Positions 48,976 through 58,330 of a stretch of 64,000 nucleotides of DNA are shown in pieces (positions within the stretch are counted from its first letter, which is position 1; each line of letters begins with the position of its first letter). This DNA is from Ectopseudomonas composti. Its GTDB lineage: Bacteria; Pseudomonadota; Gammaproteobacteria; Pseudomonadales; Pseudomonadaceae. The position numbers and the translations under genes are program-made. Under the pieces are notes generated by a model. The model did no database searches and had not been told where the DNA came from. It saw only the letters and a program-made list of their open reading frames with translations. The stretch lies in contig NZ_LSSW01000030.1 in assembly GCF_001567565.1 (NCBI RefSeq), positions 124,001 to 188,000 on the forward strand, in the 5' to 3' direction.

Positions 48976-49893
48976 TCAAAGTGGTTCCTTGCGATACTCG
49001 GCGCCCAATTCACGGGCCAAGGCAATGAAATTGGCCACCTGCGGCGACTGGTGCAACTCGCGGCAGACCAGGGTGATCGGCGCGACCAGGCGCGGCTTGG
49101 CATCACGAATAGAGCGATAAGCCACACTGTGCTCGTGGAAGCCGCGCATCGATGCCGGCACCACTGAGACCCCAGCCCCAGCCGCCACCAGGCTGACGTT
49201 GGTCAGCATGCGCTCAACCTCGAACGCCACGTTTGGCTCGAAACCGGCATTACGGCAGGCCTGCAGAAAGTTGGCGTACATCCCCGGCGCGCCAGGGCGA
49301 CGCACCAGAATCAATGGCTCGTCAGCCAGATCCCTCAGCGAAACAGGCCCTTTGCCCGCCAGCAACCGATGCCCGACGGGCAGGGTGAGCAGCAACTCCT
49401 CGTTGAGCAGGCGGTGATAGGCAACGCCGGCTGGGTCGGCCACGGGCGCACGCAGGATTCCAATATCGACTCGCTCACTGACCACGTTATCGGTCAACAC
49501 CCTGGCACTGCCCTCGTTCAGGGCAATATCCACCCCCGGATAGTCCTCTCGATAACGGCGAATGATCTTGGGAATAAGCGGATGCGAGGCCGCGGAACTG
49601 GTAAACCCCAGCCGCAACGTTCCTTCAATGCCCTGAGCAGCGCGCGCAGCCTTGAGTCCGCCCTGTTGCACACGCACAAGGATGTCCCTGGCCTCACGCA
49701 GAAACACTTCGCCGCCGACTGTCAGGTCGACGCCTTTGGCGTGACGAATGAACAGCTCGAATCCCAACTCCTGCTCCAGAGCCCGAATCTGTTGACTCAA
49801 GGGCGGCTGCTGCATGTTCAAGCGCGCAGCGGCGCGAGTGAAATGACGCTCTTCAGCGACCATGACGAAGTAACGCAGGTGACGAAGCTCCAT
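48976..49893 (-). CDS. LysR-family regulator (BenM/CatR-like)
   Basis: A 305-residue LysR-type regulator beginning MELRHLRYFVMVAEERHFTRAAARLNMQQPPLSQQI, typical of the BenM/CatM/CatR subgroup. It is divergent from a dicarboxylate-type symporter gene (start 50024) and likely regulates it. No aromatic-degradation genes are nearby, so an organic acid effector is more probable than muconate. Confidence 0.9.
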   Translation of the reverse strand: MELRHLRYFVMVAEERHFTRAAARLNMQQPPLSQQIRALEQELGFELFIRHAKGVDLTVGGEVFLREARDILVRVQQGGLKAARAAQGIEGTLRLGFTSSAASHPLIPKIIRRYREDYPGVDIALNEGSARVLTDNVVSERVDIGILRAPVADPAGVAYHRLLNEELLLTLPVGHRLLAGKGPVSLRDLADEPLILVRRPGAPGMYANFLQACRNAGFEPNVAFEVERMLTNVSLVAAGAGVSVVPASMRGFHEHSVAYRSIRDAKPRLVAPITLVCRELHQSPQVANFIALARELGAEYRKEPL

Positions 49894-50023
49894 TGGGATA
49901 GTTCACCGTAAGGGAGGATGACAGCAGGGCCGAACAATACCGAATAGCACCAGCGATGGGGTAGGATGGCCCTGCTCGCAAGCTGCGGGCAGCCGATACC
50001 CATAACTACAAAAACAAAGTGCA

Positions 50024-51265
50024 ATGATCCACCGACTGGTCCGCTCCGGTATTGCCCGACTGCTTCTGGCCGTTCTACTCGGCGGTACGCTCGGTGTCTG
50101 GAATCCACCTCTGGCCATCCAGATGAAACCGTTCAGTGAAGTGTTCCTGAGCGTCATCGGCTGGCTGACCCCCTTCGTGATGTTCATCCTGCTGTGCTCC
50201 AGTGTCGCCAGACTTGTCGGTTACCCAGGCAGCGCAAAGCTGGCGTTCAGGATGCTGGGCTACTGGCAACTGGTCTCTCTGCTGTCGCTCAGTACCGGGC
50301 TCGTGGTGGCGCTGGTGCTGCAACCTGGCAGCGAGTCCTACGCCTCACCGACGCCAGAGAGTGCGACGAGCACAGAGGTCTTCGCTCAACTTCCCGCCTT
50401 GGTGCTGCATTCGCTCGAGCAGAGTGTGATTCTCAAAGTACTGCTCGCCGCATTGCTCTGTGGCTACCTGCTGGGGCTTTCCGGCGCCGCGGGAGCCCCT
50501 CTGCAAAAACGACTGGATCAGAGCGTTTCACTGATATTCGCGCTGATGCGCGGCATCGTGCACTTTGCTCCCCTCGCCGCCTTTGGCGCCATCGCGTTCA
50601 CCATCGGCAAGTACGGCGCCACTGCAGCGCTGCCGTTGCTGAAGTTCCTGCTCACCATATACCTGGCCAGTTTTCTCTACGTCACCTTGGTACTGGGGCT
50701 GATGCTGCGCCTGATAGGTTTGCGCCTGTGGCGGCTGATTCCCTACATCAAAGAGGAGCTGCTGCTGGTTGCCACCACCGGCTCGTCAGTGGCGGCGCTG
50801 CCGCGCTTGCTCGACAAGCTCGAAACCGCTGGTTGCCATAACCAGGTGGCCCGTCTGGTACTGACCGGTGGCTACAGCTTCAACCTCAATGGCTCCAATC
50901 TCTACCTGACCGTAGCCATGGTGTTTCTCGCGCAATTGACGGGAAACGACCTGAACGGCCAGCAGCTTCTGCTGTTGCTCTGCGCCAGCCTGTTCACCTC
51001 ACTGGGGGCCACCAGCGTGGCGGGGTCAGCCTTCATCATGCTGACCGCCACACTCAGCGTCTTGCAGTTCGCCCCCCTGGAAACGCTGGGTATCCTCATT
51101 GGTGTCGAACGCCTGATGAAATGCCGCTCACTGACGAACGTTCTGGGCAATTGCGTGGCCTGCCTGTTCATCAGTCGCTGGAATGGGGCGCTGGACAGTG
51201 AACTATCCCGGCAAACGCTGGGCAGGCCTCCACGGCGACGCGCACTCCTCCTCGATGGCAAGTGA
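50024..51265 (+). CDS. Dicarboxylate/amino acid:cation symporter
   Basis: A 413-residue DAACS-family transporter. It has the family's conserved C-terminal half: the TTGSSVAALPRLLDKLE serine-rich hairpin (about 250) and GGYSFNLNGSNLYLTVA (about 285), with eight membrane helices plus two re-entrant loops. It carries C4-dicarboxylates or acidic amino acids with Na+ or H+. Divergent LysR control is likely. A predicted periplasmic fumarate-releasing lyase is encoded next to it, which fits dicarboxylate uptake. The start lacks a strong ribosome site. Confidence 0.9.
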   Translation: MIHRLVRSGIARLLLAVLLGGTLGVWNPPLAIQMKPFSEVFLSVIGWLTPFVMFILLCSSVARLVGYPGSAKLAFRMLGYWQLVSLLSLSTGLVVALVLQPGSESYASPTPESATSTEVFAQLPALVLHSLEQSVILKVLLAALLCGYLLGLSGAAGAPLQKRLDQSVSLIFALMRGIVHFAPLAAFGAIAFTIGKYGATAALPLLKFLLTIYLASFLYVTLVLGLMLRLIGLRLWRLIPYIKEELLLVATTGSSVAALPRLLDKLETAGCHNQVARLVLTGGYSFNLNGSNLYLTVAMVFLAQLTGNDLNGQQLLLLLCASLFTSLGATSVAGSAFIMLTATLSVLQFAPLETLGILIGVERLMKCRSLTNVLGNCVACLFISRWNGALDSELSRQTLGRPPRRRALLLDGK

Positions 51266-51404
51266 AGGCTGATCGGAGCGTCTGGAGCCTCGGCAGCGAA
51301 TCGGGCGGAGCGCGACAAGCAGCCGAACACGGCGAAGCGCTGCCACCGATTATCGATAGCAGCGCGGGCAAGCAGAGCAGATGCTTACTGGCTACCTTAG
51401 CGGG

Positions 51405-52997
51405 TCATGGCTGCGCGAGACGATTGAAAGCCTTGTCCAGCGCCTGATCTGCATCGAGCAGATGCTGGCGCCGCTTGCTCATCCAGTTCTGATCGGCCAC
51501 CAGCACTTTCTGCGCAGCGGCCAGCATCCGCTTGACCTCTGCCGGCTGCGGCCCGCCCGTGCCCTTGCGCGTTTCGACCATGGTGCGAGGAGACAAGGTC
51601 GCGCGGAACTCGGACTCGCTCAACGGCAACTTCTGCTCCTGCCATTTGTACTTCTGCGCGGCCTTGGTATAGAGCTTCTGGGCATCGGCATAAGGAAAGT
51701 TCTTGGGCAGCAAGCCTTCCTTGCGCGCCTGCCCAACGATCAGCGACGCGAAGCTGTGGCCGATGCGAAATGGCACCTTGTGCTCCCGCTCGAGGGTATC
51801 GGCCAGTTCCATCGACGTGGTCCAGTCGTTGTCCAGCTCCTCCATGGCCCGCTCGGGGTTGATCACCAGAGCATCGAGCACCGAGTCCAGGCGCTTGAAC
51901 ATCTGCGTAGCCGACTCGAACAGGCCGAGCTCGTCGAAGGCGATCTTGTAATCGGTCATGCCGGTGGTGACGTTGTGCGCGCGGATCGTCGTGGCGCCGG
52001 CCAGACCGACGACATTGGACGCCGACTCACGGGTACGCATCAGCAGGCCTGGGTTGCGCTTCTGCGGCATGGCACTACTGGTATAGGTCGAGCCCTCCTC
52101 GAGCAGCAGCCAGGGCCGGGTCTGGTGATACTGGGTGTGAATGTCGCCGATCAGCGCACCGACACGAATCGCCGACGAGGACGCGATACCGGCCGCCTCC
52201 AGAGGAATGTCGAACGTCGAGACCTGACTGGAGTCCAGTGAGTTCTCGCGCACGCCATCGAAACCGAGCAAGGTGGCCAGGCGCTCGCGATCGAGCGGCC
52301 AGCCCGAATTGGCCAGGACTGCCGTCCCCATCGGGCTAAGGTTGAGCCGCTGGTACAGCTCGTGAATACGCTGGGCATCACGCTGGAATGCGGCCTCGAA
52401 CGCCAGCAGGTAGTGCGCGTAGCTGATCGGCATGGCCTGCACACCGTTGGTATAGGCCGGGATCAGCGTGTCGACGTTGTCGCCGGCGACTTTCAGCAGG
52501 CGCTCACGCACGCTGTTGAGACCATCGCTGAAATCCAGCACCTGAGCACGCAGCACGGCCAGGCGATAGGTCGCGTACATGTCCTGCCGACTGCGCCCGG
52601 AATGGATCAGCGATGCCTCGGGGCCGATCTTGTCGATCATGATCTTCTCGACCTGCAACACGTCGCTGGGACGCTTGCCATCGGGCTGCCCAGCCTGATC
52701 GATGACATGCTGCACGCCGCTGGCGATACGCTTGCCCTGCGGGGCGCTGACGATGCCTTGCTCGGTGAGCATGACGATGGAAGCCTTGTTGATGCGATTC
52801 ATCCAGGCGAACTGACTTTCGTAGGCACCGCCTTTCAGCGCGCGCTTGTCAGTGCTCGCACCAATCTTGGCAGCCTGCGCGGCACACTCGGCAGTACTGT
52901 TGCAGGGAACGTCGGCGGTGTTGGCGGCCTGGAGGCTGAACGGCAGGAACAGCGCGGCGCTAATGGCCAGGTGCAACAGGGTCTTGTGGGTATTCAT
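51405..52997 (-). CDS. Exported lyase of the argininosuccinate lyase/fumarase superfamily
   Basis: A 530-residue enzyme with a clear signal peptide (MNTHKTLLHLAISAALFLPF...LQAA, about 1-25), unlike normal cytoplasmic argininosuccinate lyases. The superfamily signature GSTYTSSAMPQKRNPG is intact, as are HSGRSRQDM and a TNGVQAMPISYAHYLLAF block. Such enzymes eliminate an amine from an N-succinyl compound, giving fumarate. In the periplasm it may attack imported aminosuccinates such as aspartate adducts. The ATG at 52997 has GAGG 8 bases upstream. It is downstream of an OprD porin and near a dicarboxylate symporter. Confidence 0.85.
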   Translation of the reverse strand: MNTHKTLLHLAISAALFLPFSLQAANTADVPCNSTAECAAQAAKIGASTDKRALKGGAYESQFAWMNRINKASIVMLTEQGIVSAPQGKRIASGVQHVIDQAGQPDGKRPSDVLQVEKIMIDKIGPEASLIHSGRSRQDMYATYRLAVLRAQVLDFSDGLNSVRERLLKVAGDNVDTLIPAYTNGVQAMPISYAHYLLAFEAAFQRDAQRIHELYQRLNLSPMGTAVLANSGWPLDRERLATLLGFDGVRENSLDSSQVSTFDIPLEAAGIASSSAIRVGALIGDIHTQYHQTRPWLLLEEGSTYTSSAMPQKRNPGLLMRTRESASNVVGLAGATTIRAHNVTTGMTDYKIAFDELGLFESATQMFKRLDSVLDALVINPERAMEELDNDWTTSMELADTLEREHKVPFRIGHSFASLIVGQARKEGLLPKNFPYADAQKLYTKAAQKYKWQEQKLPLSESEFRATLSPRTMVETRKGTGGPQPAEVKRMLAAAQKVLVADQNWMSKRRQHLLDADQALDKAFNRLAQP

Positions 52998-53017
52998 GTA
53001 TGAATCCTCGCGAATGC

Positions 53018-53039
53018 ACCGGGCCACAGCGGGCCCGGT
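53018..53039 (-). other. Hairpin between the OprD and lyase genes
   Basis: ACCGGGCC (53018-53025) and GGCCCGGT (53032-53039) form a perfect 8-bp stem between the porin stop (53057) and the lyase start (52997). With no T-run, it probably adjusts read-through or mRNA stability within one operon. Confidence 0.6.
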
Positions 53040-53056
53040 ATCAGGCAAAAAAGGGG

Positions 53057-54298
53057 TCAGAGCAGCGGCAGGGTGTAGCTGAAGATCAGACGGTTCTGGT
53101 CGACATCGTTGCCGCCGTTACTGCGGTAAGTGCCGTTACGCCACTTGACGCCGAAGTTCTTCAGCGGACCGTTCTGCACCACGTAGCCAATGTCGGTGTT
53201 GCGCTCCCATTCCTTGCCCTCGCGGCCTCCTGCACGTTGGAAGTTGTCGCCGCTGATGTAGCGCGTCATGAACGTCAGGCCAGGCAGCCCGAGCGCAGCG
53301 AAATCGTAGTCGTAGCGCAGTTGCCAGGAACGCTCCTCGGGGCTGGCGAAATCCGCCGAGATCATCACGTAGTTGACCAGGAAGGAGTTGGTACCTTCGA
53401 TGTGCGGAAAGCCCGTATCACCGCTCATCTTCTGATACGCCACAGCGAACGAATGGCTGTTGAGGTTGTAGGTGAACTTGGCGCCAACGGCGGTGTTGTC
53501 GACGTTGCTGTTGCCATCGCGGGTGGACCGCGCATAACGGATGTCACTGTCGAACGAATGCCCTTCCATGATCGGCAAACGATGACGCAGGTTGACGATG
53601 TGCTGCTTGTAGTTGCTGTCCAGGTGGCCGTAGTTGTAGGCGGTGGTGAGGTTCTTCGACCACTTGTAACTGGCACCTGCGAAGTTGAATTCATCGCTGG
53701 CCTGCCCGCCACGGATGCCTTTGCCGGCGACCAGCATGTCATCACTGGCACTGGAGTTGCGCAGGCTGTTGTGCGTCAGCTGGCCCACGTCCAGGGTCAG
53801 CCCGTCGATTTCCCTTGATTGCAGTTGTGCACCGCGAAACGTCTGCGGCAACAGGCGCGAGTCGCTGGGCAGGACCGTCGGCAGCTTTGGAATCAGGGTG
53901 CCGACGTGCAGCGTGCTCTTGGAAATGCGCGCCTTGGCCGCGAAACCCAGCTGGCTGTAATCATCTGGGGCCTTGTCATCGCCCACCGGCAGCAGGCCGG
54001 TGCCCTGGCGATCGGGACCGGAGTCCAGCTTGAGGCCAAGCAGCCCCAGCGCATCGACACCAAAACCTATCGGCCCTTCGGTGAAGCCGGACTGATAGTT
54101 GAGCAGGAAGCCCTGTGCCCACTCGTCTCGCTTGGACTGGCTGGCGCCGTCCTGGCGAAAGTCATGGTTCATGTAGAAGTTGCGTAGCTCGACCGTGGCC
54201 TTGCTGTCTTCGAAGAAGGCGGCGTTGGTGAGGACGGGAAAGGCGAGGGAACTGCCCGCTGCGACAAGAGCGGTCAGGCGCGAGGTAGGTCGTATCAT
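53057..54298 (-). CDS. OprD-family outer-membrane porin (second)
   Basis: A 413-residue porin with a signal peptide (MIRPTSRLTALVAAGSSLAF...), the mature start FFEDSKATVELRNFYMNHDF, and a C-terminal barrel strand ending in FSYTLPLL. The ATG at 54298 has GAGG 7 bases upstream; ATGs at 54304 and 54316 are alternatives. It is first in a two-gene unit with the periplasmic lyase, so it probably admits that enzyme's substrate through the outer membrane. Confidence 0.92.
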   Translation of the reverse strand: MIRPTSRLTALVAAGSSLAFPVLTNAAFFEDSKATVELRNFYMNHDFRQDGASQSKRDEWAQGFLLNYQSGFTEGPIGFGVDALGLLGLKLDSGPDRQGTGLLPVGDDKAPDDYSQLGFAAKARISKSTLHVGTLIPKLPTVLPSDSRLLPQTFRGAQLQSREIDGLTLDVGQLTHNSLRNSSASDDMLVAGKGIRGGQASDEFNFAGASYKWSKNLTTAYNYGHLDSNYKQHIVNLRHRLPIMEGHSFDSDIRYARSTRDGNSNVDNTAVGAKFTYNLNSHSFAVAYQKMSGDTGFPHIEGTNSFLVNYVMISADFASPEERSWQLRYDYDFAALGLPGLTFMTRYISGDNFQRAGGREGKEWERNTDIGYVVQNGPLKNFGVKWRNGTYRSNGGNDVDQNRLIFSYTLPLL

Positions 54299-54368
54299 TT
54301 TCATGCCTCGATTCATTGTTGTTGTTAGCTACCAGGCAACTGGCATGGGGATGCTAAAGACAACGAAT

Positions 54369-54396
54369 CGAGATTAAAAATATATAAATAATCTCG
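54369..54396. promoter_or_regulatory. Inverted repeat in the AT-rich oprD upstream region
   Basis: CGAGATTA (54369-54376) and TAATCTCG (54389-54396) are perfect inverted repeats 12 bases apart, 70 bases upstream of the porin start, in a very AT-rich stretch. It could be an operator for the porin-lyase unit or the end of the dhcR transcript; there is no T-run after the stem. Confidence 0.4.
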
Positions 54397-54433
54397 AATT
54401 GATACTTTAAAAATATATCGATCCAGCAACGAT

Positions 54434-55321
54434 CTATTCGCTATCGGCCATCCCAAGCAAGGTTTCACTCAACGCCTGTGCCGCACTGGACAGTTGACGC
54501 CCGGCCTGGTGCAGCAAGCCCACCCTGCGCGACACCTGCGGCTCGCTCAGCGGCAGGCAGCGGGCGCCCAGGTCTTCCATCTGCTGACGGCACAACTGCG
54601 GCACCGCGCTGACGCCCAGGCCTTCGGCGACCATGCGTCCCACCGTCACCAGTTGGTGACTCTCGAACGCCACCGGCAACCGGCCATGGCTGGCGACCAC
54701 GCTGTCTTCCAGCAGCAGGCGCACCGCCGAGGGTCGCTGCAGGGTGATGAAGGGCTGCTCCAGCAACTGTGCCCAGGTCAGCGCTGCCTGCCCGGCCAGA
54801 GGGCTCTCGGCCGGTACCACGGCGACGAAACGATCATCGTACAGGGCAGTGAATTGCAGGCCATCGAGGCTCAAAGGCTCGAAGGCGATGCCCAGCTCGA
54901 CGCGACCGTCGCGCACCATCTCCATCACCTGTTCGTTGATCACGTCGTGCACCGCCACGTTGACCCGTGGGTAAGCACCACGAAACGCGCGCAGCACCGC
55001 CGGCAGACGGTTGCCGGCGAACGACGGCATGGCCGCCACCGCCACCTTGCCCATCTGCAGGGTGAAGTGCTGGCGCAGCAGATCCTCGGCGTTGTCCCAG
55101 TCGGCGAGCAGGCGCACGGCAATCGGCAGCAGCGTCTCGCCCTCGGGCGTCAGCGCCACGCTGCGGGTGGTGCGCACCAGTAGCTGACCGCCTAGCGACT
55201 GCTCCAGGTTCTTGATCGCCAGGCTCAGCGCTGGCTGCGACAGGTGCAGGCGCTCGCAGGCCTGGGCGAAGCTCAGGCTCTGCGCCACGGCAAGGAAGGC
55301 ACGCAGCTGTTTGACGGTCAT
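54434..55321 (-). CDS. dhcR: LysR-family regulator of the 3-oxoacid cluster
   Basis: A 295-residue LysR-type regulator (MTVKQLRAFLAVAQSLSFAQ..., helix-turn-helix about 17-36). The ATG at 55321 begins family sequence; a longer frame to 55366 adds 15 unrelated residues. It is divergent from the CoA-transferase genes, matching the P. aeruginosa order dhcR-dhcA-dhcB-atoB-transporter, where it controls carnitine or short 3-oxoacid use. The symbol rests on that synteny. Confidence 0.85.
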   Translation of the reverse strand: MTVKQLRAFLAVAQSLSFAQACERLHLSQPALSLAIKNLEQSLGGQLLVRTTRSVALTPEGETLLPIAVRLLADWDNAEDLLRQHFTLQMGKVAVAAMPSFAGNRLPAVLRAFRGAYPRVNVAVHDVINEQVMEMVRDGRVELGIAFEPLSLDGLQFTALYDDRFVAVVPAESPLAGQAALTWAQLLEQPFITLQRPSAVRLLLEDSVVASHGRLPVAFESHQLVTVGRMVAEGLGVSAVPQLCRQQMEDLGARCLPLSEPQVSRRVGLLHQAGRQLSSAAQALSETLLGMADSE

Positions 55322-55426
55322 TGATTTATTTACCTGATCAATACAGAGGAAAAACAAACTTAACAAATAAGCTCACAGCGCTGAAGCTTGGCCTCACTCC
55401 TGATAACAACAAAGAGGCAGCCTCGA

Positions 55427-56125
55427 ATGAGCGGACTCGACAAACGCGTCGGCAGCTACGCAGAAGCCCTGGACGGCCTGCAGGATGGCATGACCGTGCT
55501 GGCCGGCGGCTTCGGCCTGTGCGGCATCCCCGAGAATCTGATTGCGGAGATCCGCCGCCGTGGCGTACGCGATCTGACCGTGGTGTCCAACAACTGCGGC
55601 GTCGACGGTTTCGGCCTCGGCGTGCTGCTGGAAGACCGGCAGATCCGCAAGATGATCGCCTCCTACGTCGGCGAGAACGCCCTGTTCGAGCAGCAGTTGC
55701 TCAGCGGCGAGCTGGAAGTCGAGCTCACCCCGCAGGGCACCCTGGCCGAGAAGCTGCGCGCCGGCGGCGCCGGCATCCCGGCCTTCTTCACCGCTACCGG
55801 CTACGGCACCCCGGTCGCCGAGGGCAAGGAAGCACGCGAGATCAACGGCCGTCACTACATCCTCGAGCCGGCCATCACCGGCGACTTCGCCATCGTCAAA
55901 GGCTGGAAGGCCGACCACTTCGGCAACGTGGTCTACCGCCACACCGCGCAGAACTTCAACCCGGTGGTCGCCAGCGCCGGGCGCATCACCGTGGTCGAGG
56001 TCGAAGAGATCGTCGAACCCGGTGAACTCGACCCGACGCAGATTCACACCCCCGGCATCTATGTCGACCGGCTGATCTGCGGCAGCTTCGAGAAACGCAT
56101 CGAAAAACGCACCCTGCGCGCCTAG
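55427..56125 (+). CDS. dhcA: 3-oxoacid CoA-transferase subunit A
   Basis: A 232-residue alpha subunit of a class I CoA transferase. GGFGLCGIPENLIAEI (about 25-40) is the family signature 1, with the glycine-rich CoA-binding loop. With subunit B it moves CoA from succinyl-CoA or acetyl-CoA to acetoacetate or dehydrocarnitine. The ATG at 55427 has AGAGG upstream and starts family sequence. It is 11 bases before subunit B. Acetoacetate (AtoD-like) or dehydrocarnitine (DhcA) substrate cannot be separated from sequence; synteny favours DhcA. Confidence 0.9.
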   Translation: MSGLDKRVGSYAEALDGLQDGMTVLAGGFGLCGIPENLIAEIRRRGVRDLTVVSNNCGVDGFGLGVLLEDRQIRKMIASYVGENALFEQQLLSGELEVELTPQGTLAEKLRAGGAGIPAFFTATGYGTPVAEGKEAREINGRHYILEPAITGDFAIVKGWKADHFGNVVYRHTAQNFNPVVASAGRITVVEVEEIVEPGELDPTQIHTPGIYVDRLICGSFEKRIEKRTLRA

Positions 56126-56136
56126 GAGAAACCAGC

Positions 56137-56793
56137 ATGGCACTAACCCGTGAACAAATGGCCCAGCGCGTGGCCCGCGAGCTGCAGGACGGCTTCTACG
56201 TCAACCTCGGCATCGGCATCCCGACTCTGGTGGCCAACTATGTGCCCGAGGGCATGCAGGTGATGCTGCAGTCGGAGAACGGCCTGCTCGGCATGGGCGC
56301 CTTCCCTACCGAAGAGCAAGTGGACGCCGACATGATCAACGCCGGCAAGCAGACCGTCACCACAGTCAAAGGCGCGGCGATCTTCGACTCGGCGCAGTCC
56401 TTCGCCATGATCCGTGGCGGCCACGTCGACCTCACCGTGCTCGGCGCCTTCGAGGTGGACGTGCGCGGCAACATCGCCTCGTGGATGATCCCCGGCAAGC
56501 TGGTCAAGGGCATGGGCGGCGCGATGGATCTGGTAGCCGGCGCCGACAACATCATCGTCACCATGACCCACGCCTCGAAAGATGGCGAGTCCAAGCTGCT
56601 GGAGCACTGCAGCCTGCCGCTGACCGGCTGCGGCTGTATCCGCAAGGTGCTGACCGACCTGGCCTACCTGGAGATCGACAATAACGCCTTCATCCTGCGC
56701 GAGCGTGCGCCGGGCGTCAGCGTCGAGGAAATCGTCGCCAAGACCGCTGGCAAGCTGATCGTTCCAGAACACGTACCGGAAATGAGCTTCTAA
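56137..56793 (+). CDS. dhcB: 3-oxoacid CoA-transferase subunit B
   Basis: A 218-residue beta subunit with catalytic glutamate E47 in the conserved SENGLLGMG motif; GIGIPTLVANYVPEG lies just before it. The Glu forms the CoA-thioester intermediate. Full length and paired with subunit A. A strong terminator follows, so the thiolase gene downstream probably needs its own promoter or read-through. Confidence 0.92.
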   Translation: MALTREQMAQRVARELQDGFYVNLGIGIPTLVANYVPEGMQVMLQSENGLLGMGAFPTEEQVDADMINAGKQTVTTVKGAAIFDSAQSFAMIRGGHVDLTVLGAFEVDVRGNIASWMIPGKLVKGMGGAMDLVAGADNIIVTMTHASKDGESKLLEHCSLPLTGCGCIRKVLTDLAYLEIDNNAFILRERAPGVSVEEIVAKTAGKLIVPEHVPEMSF

Positions 56794-56803
56794 AGTTGTC
56801 TAG

Positions 56804-56848
56804 CGTTGCGCAGGCGCCACCACGCACGGCGCCTGCGCAGCGTTTTTT
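56804..56848 (+). terminator. Terminator after dhcB
   Basis: GCGCAGGCGCC (56808-56818) and GGCGCCTGCGC (56828-56838) form a perfect 11-bp stem, extended by four more pairs, and are followed by TTTTTT (56843-56848). Confidence 0.9.
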
Positions 56849-56867
56849 GCCTATGTCCTACACCCTG

Positions 56868-56890
56868 TAGGAGCGGATTCATCCGCGAAG
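56868..56890. repeat. REP half-site
   Basis: GTAGGAGCGGATTCATCCGC is the core of the widespread Pseudomonas REP family (GTAGGAGCGGATTTATCCGCGA type), placed between dhcB and atoB. Confidence 0.75.
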
Positions 56891-56924
56891 CGTTCTCCGC
56901 CCTACCGCGCCAAGAGGATTTCCC

Positions 56925-58106
56925 ATGCAAGACGTCGTCATCGTCGCCGCCACCCGCACCGCCATCGGCAGCTTCCAGGGCAGCCTGGCCGATATTCCCG
57001 CACCTGAACTCGGCGCTATCGTCATCAAGCGCCTGCTGGAGCAAACCGGCCTCGACGCCGCCCAGGTCGATGAAGTGATCCTCGGCCAAGTGCTCACCGC
57101 CGGCAGTGGTCAGAACCCCGCACGCCAGGCCGCCATTCGTGCCGACCTACCGCATGCCGTGCCGGCCATGACCCTGAACAAGGTCTGCGGCTCGGGTCTC
57201 AAGGCCCTGCACCTGGCCACCCAGGCCATTCGCTGCGGCGACGCCGAGGTGGTGATCGCCGGCGGCATGGAGAACATGAGCCTGTCGCCCTACGTGCTGC
57301 CCAAGGCCCGCACCGGCCTGCGCATGGGCCACGCGCAGATGATCGACAGCATGATCGTCGACGGCCTGTGGGATGCCTTCAACGACTACCACATGGGCAT
57401 CACCGCCGAGAATCTGGTGGAGAAATACGGCATCAGCCGTGAAGCCCAGGACGCCTTCGCCGCTGCCTCGCAACAAAAAGCCGTGGCGGCCATCGAAGCC
57501 GGTCGTTTCGATGCCGAGATCACTCCAGTGCTGATCCCGCAGCGCAAAGGCGACCCCATTGCCTTCGCCCGGGACGAGCAGCCGCGTGCCGGCACCACCG
57601 CCGAATCCCTGGCCAAACTCAAGCCGGCATTCAAGAAGGACGGCAGCGTCACCGCTGGCAACGCCTCCAGCCTCAACGACGGCGCCGCCGCCGTGCTGCT
57701 GATGAGCGCGGCCAAGGCTCAATCGCTCGGCCTGCCGGTGCTGGCGAAGATTGCCGGCTACGCCAACGCCGGCGTCGACCCGGCAATCATGGGCATCGCC
57801 CCGGTTTCCGCTACCCGCCGCTGCCTGGACAAGGCCGGCTGGAGCCTGGATGAGCTGGACCTGATCGAAGCCAACGAAGCCTTCGCGGCGCAGGCACTCT
57901 CGGTTGGCCAGGAACTGGGCTGGGATGCTGACAAGGTCAACGTCAACGGCGGCGCCATCGCCCTTGGCCACCCCATCGGCGCCTCGGGCTGCCGCGTGCT
58001 GGTGAGCCTGCTGCACGAAATGATTCGCCGCGACGCCAAGAAAGGCCTGGCCACGCTGTGCATCGGTGGCGGTCAGGGCGTGGCGCTGGCCATCGAGCGC
58101 GCCTGA
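56925..58106 (+). CDS. atoB: Acetyl-CoA acetyltransferase (thiolase)
   Basis: A 393-residue degradative/biosynthetic thiolase. The catalytic triad is in place: C88 (NKVCGSGLKA), H349 (GHPIGASG) and C379 (CIGGGQG). It splits acetoacetyl-CoA, made by the adjacent CoA transferase, into two acetyl-CoA. An AAGAGGA ribosome site precedes the ATG. Its place in the cluster completes the route from 3-oxoacid to central metabolism. Confidence 0.95.
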   Translation: MQDVVIVAATRTAIGSFQGSLADIPAPELGAIVIKRLLEQTGLDAAQVDEVILGQVLTAGSGQNPARQAAIRADLPHAVPAMTLNKVCGSGLKALHLATQAIRCGDAEVVIAGGMENMSLSPYVLPKARTGLRMGHAQMIDSMIVDGLWDAFNDYHMGITAENLVEKYGISREAQDAFAAASQQKAVAAIEAGRFDAEITPVLIPQRKGDPIAFARDEQPRAGTTAESLAKLKPAFKKDGSVTAGNASSLNDGAAAVLLMSAAKAQSLGLPVLAKIAGYANAGVDPAIMGIAPVSATRRCLDKAGWSLDELDLIEANEAFAAQALSVGQELGWDADKVNVNGGAIALGHPIGASGCRVLVSLLHEMIRRDAKKGLATLCIGGGQGVALAIERA

Positions 58107-58119
58107 GCGCCAGGCAATA

Positions 58120-58183
58120 GTCGCCGCTGAAGCGCCTGCCACAACGCCGGCCTGGTGCCTGTGGGAAGGGCTTTAGCCGCGAC
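58120..58183. repeat. REP pair
   Basis: GTCGCCGCTGAAGCGCCTGC (58120-58139) and TGTGGGAAGGGCTTTAGCCG (58160-58179) are inverted copies of the REP family seen at 10822-10876. They form the first part of the 395-base gap between atoB and atoE, which holds repeats and no gene. Confidence 0.8.
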
Positions 58184-58197
58184 GATTCACAATAGAG

Positions 58198-58257
58198 GTA
58201 GCCCGGATGTAATCCGGGGAGTCCCTGGCAGATTTCCCCGGATTGCATCCGGGCTAC
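58198..58257. repeat. Inverted repeat (GTAGCCCGGAT type)
   Basis: GTAGCCCGGATGTAATCCGG (58198-58217) and its near-complement ending at 58257 (GGATTGCATCCGGGCTAC) form a 23-bp imperfect hairpin. This GTAGCCCGGATG...CATCCGGGCTAC form is a common intergenic palindrome in pseudomonads. Confidence 0.8.
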
Positions 58258-58330
58258 GCAAACAGCTCGGCCTCGGCCGGGCTTTGTAGTATCCAGGCGT
58301 AACCAACCTCGAATGCCTGGTCAAAGCCCC

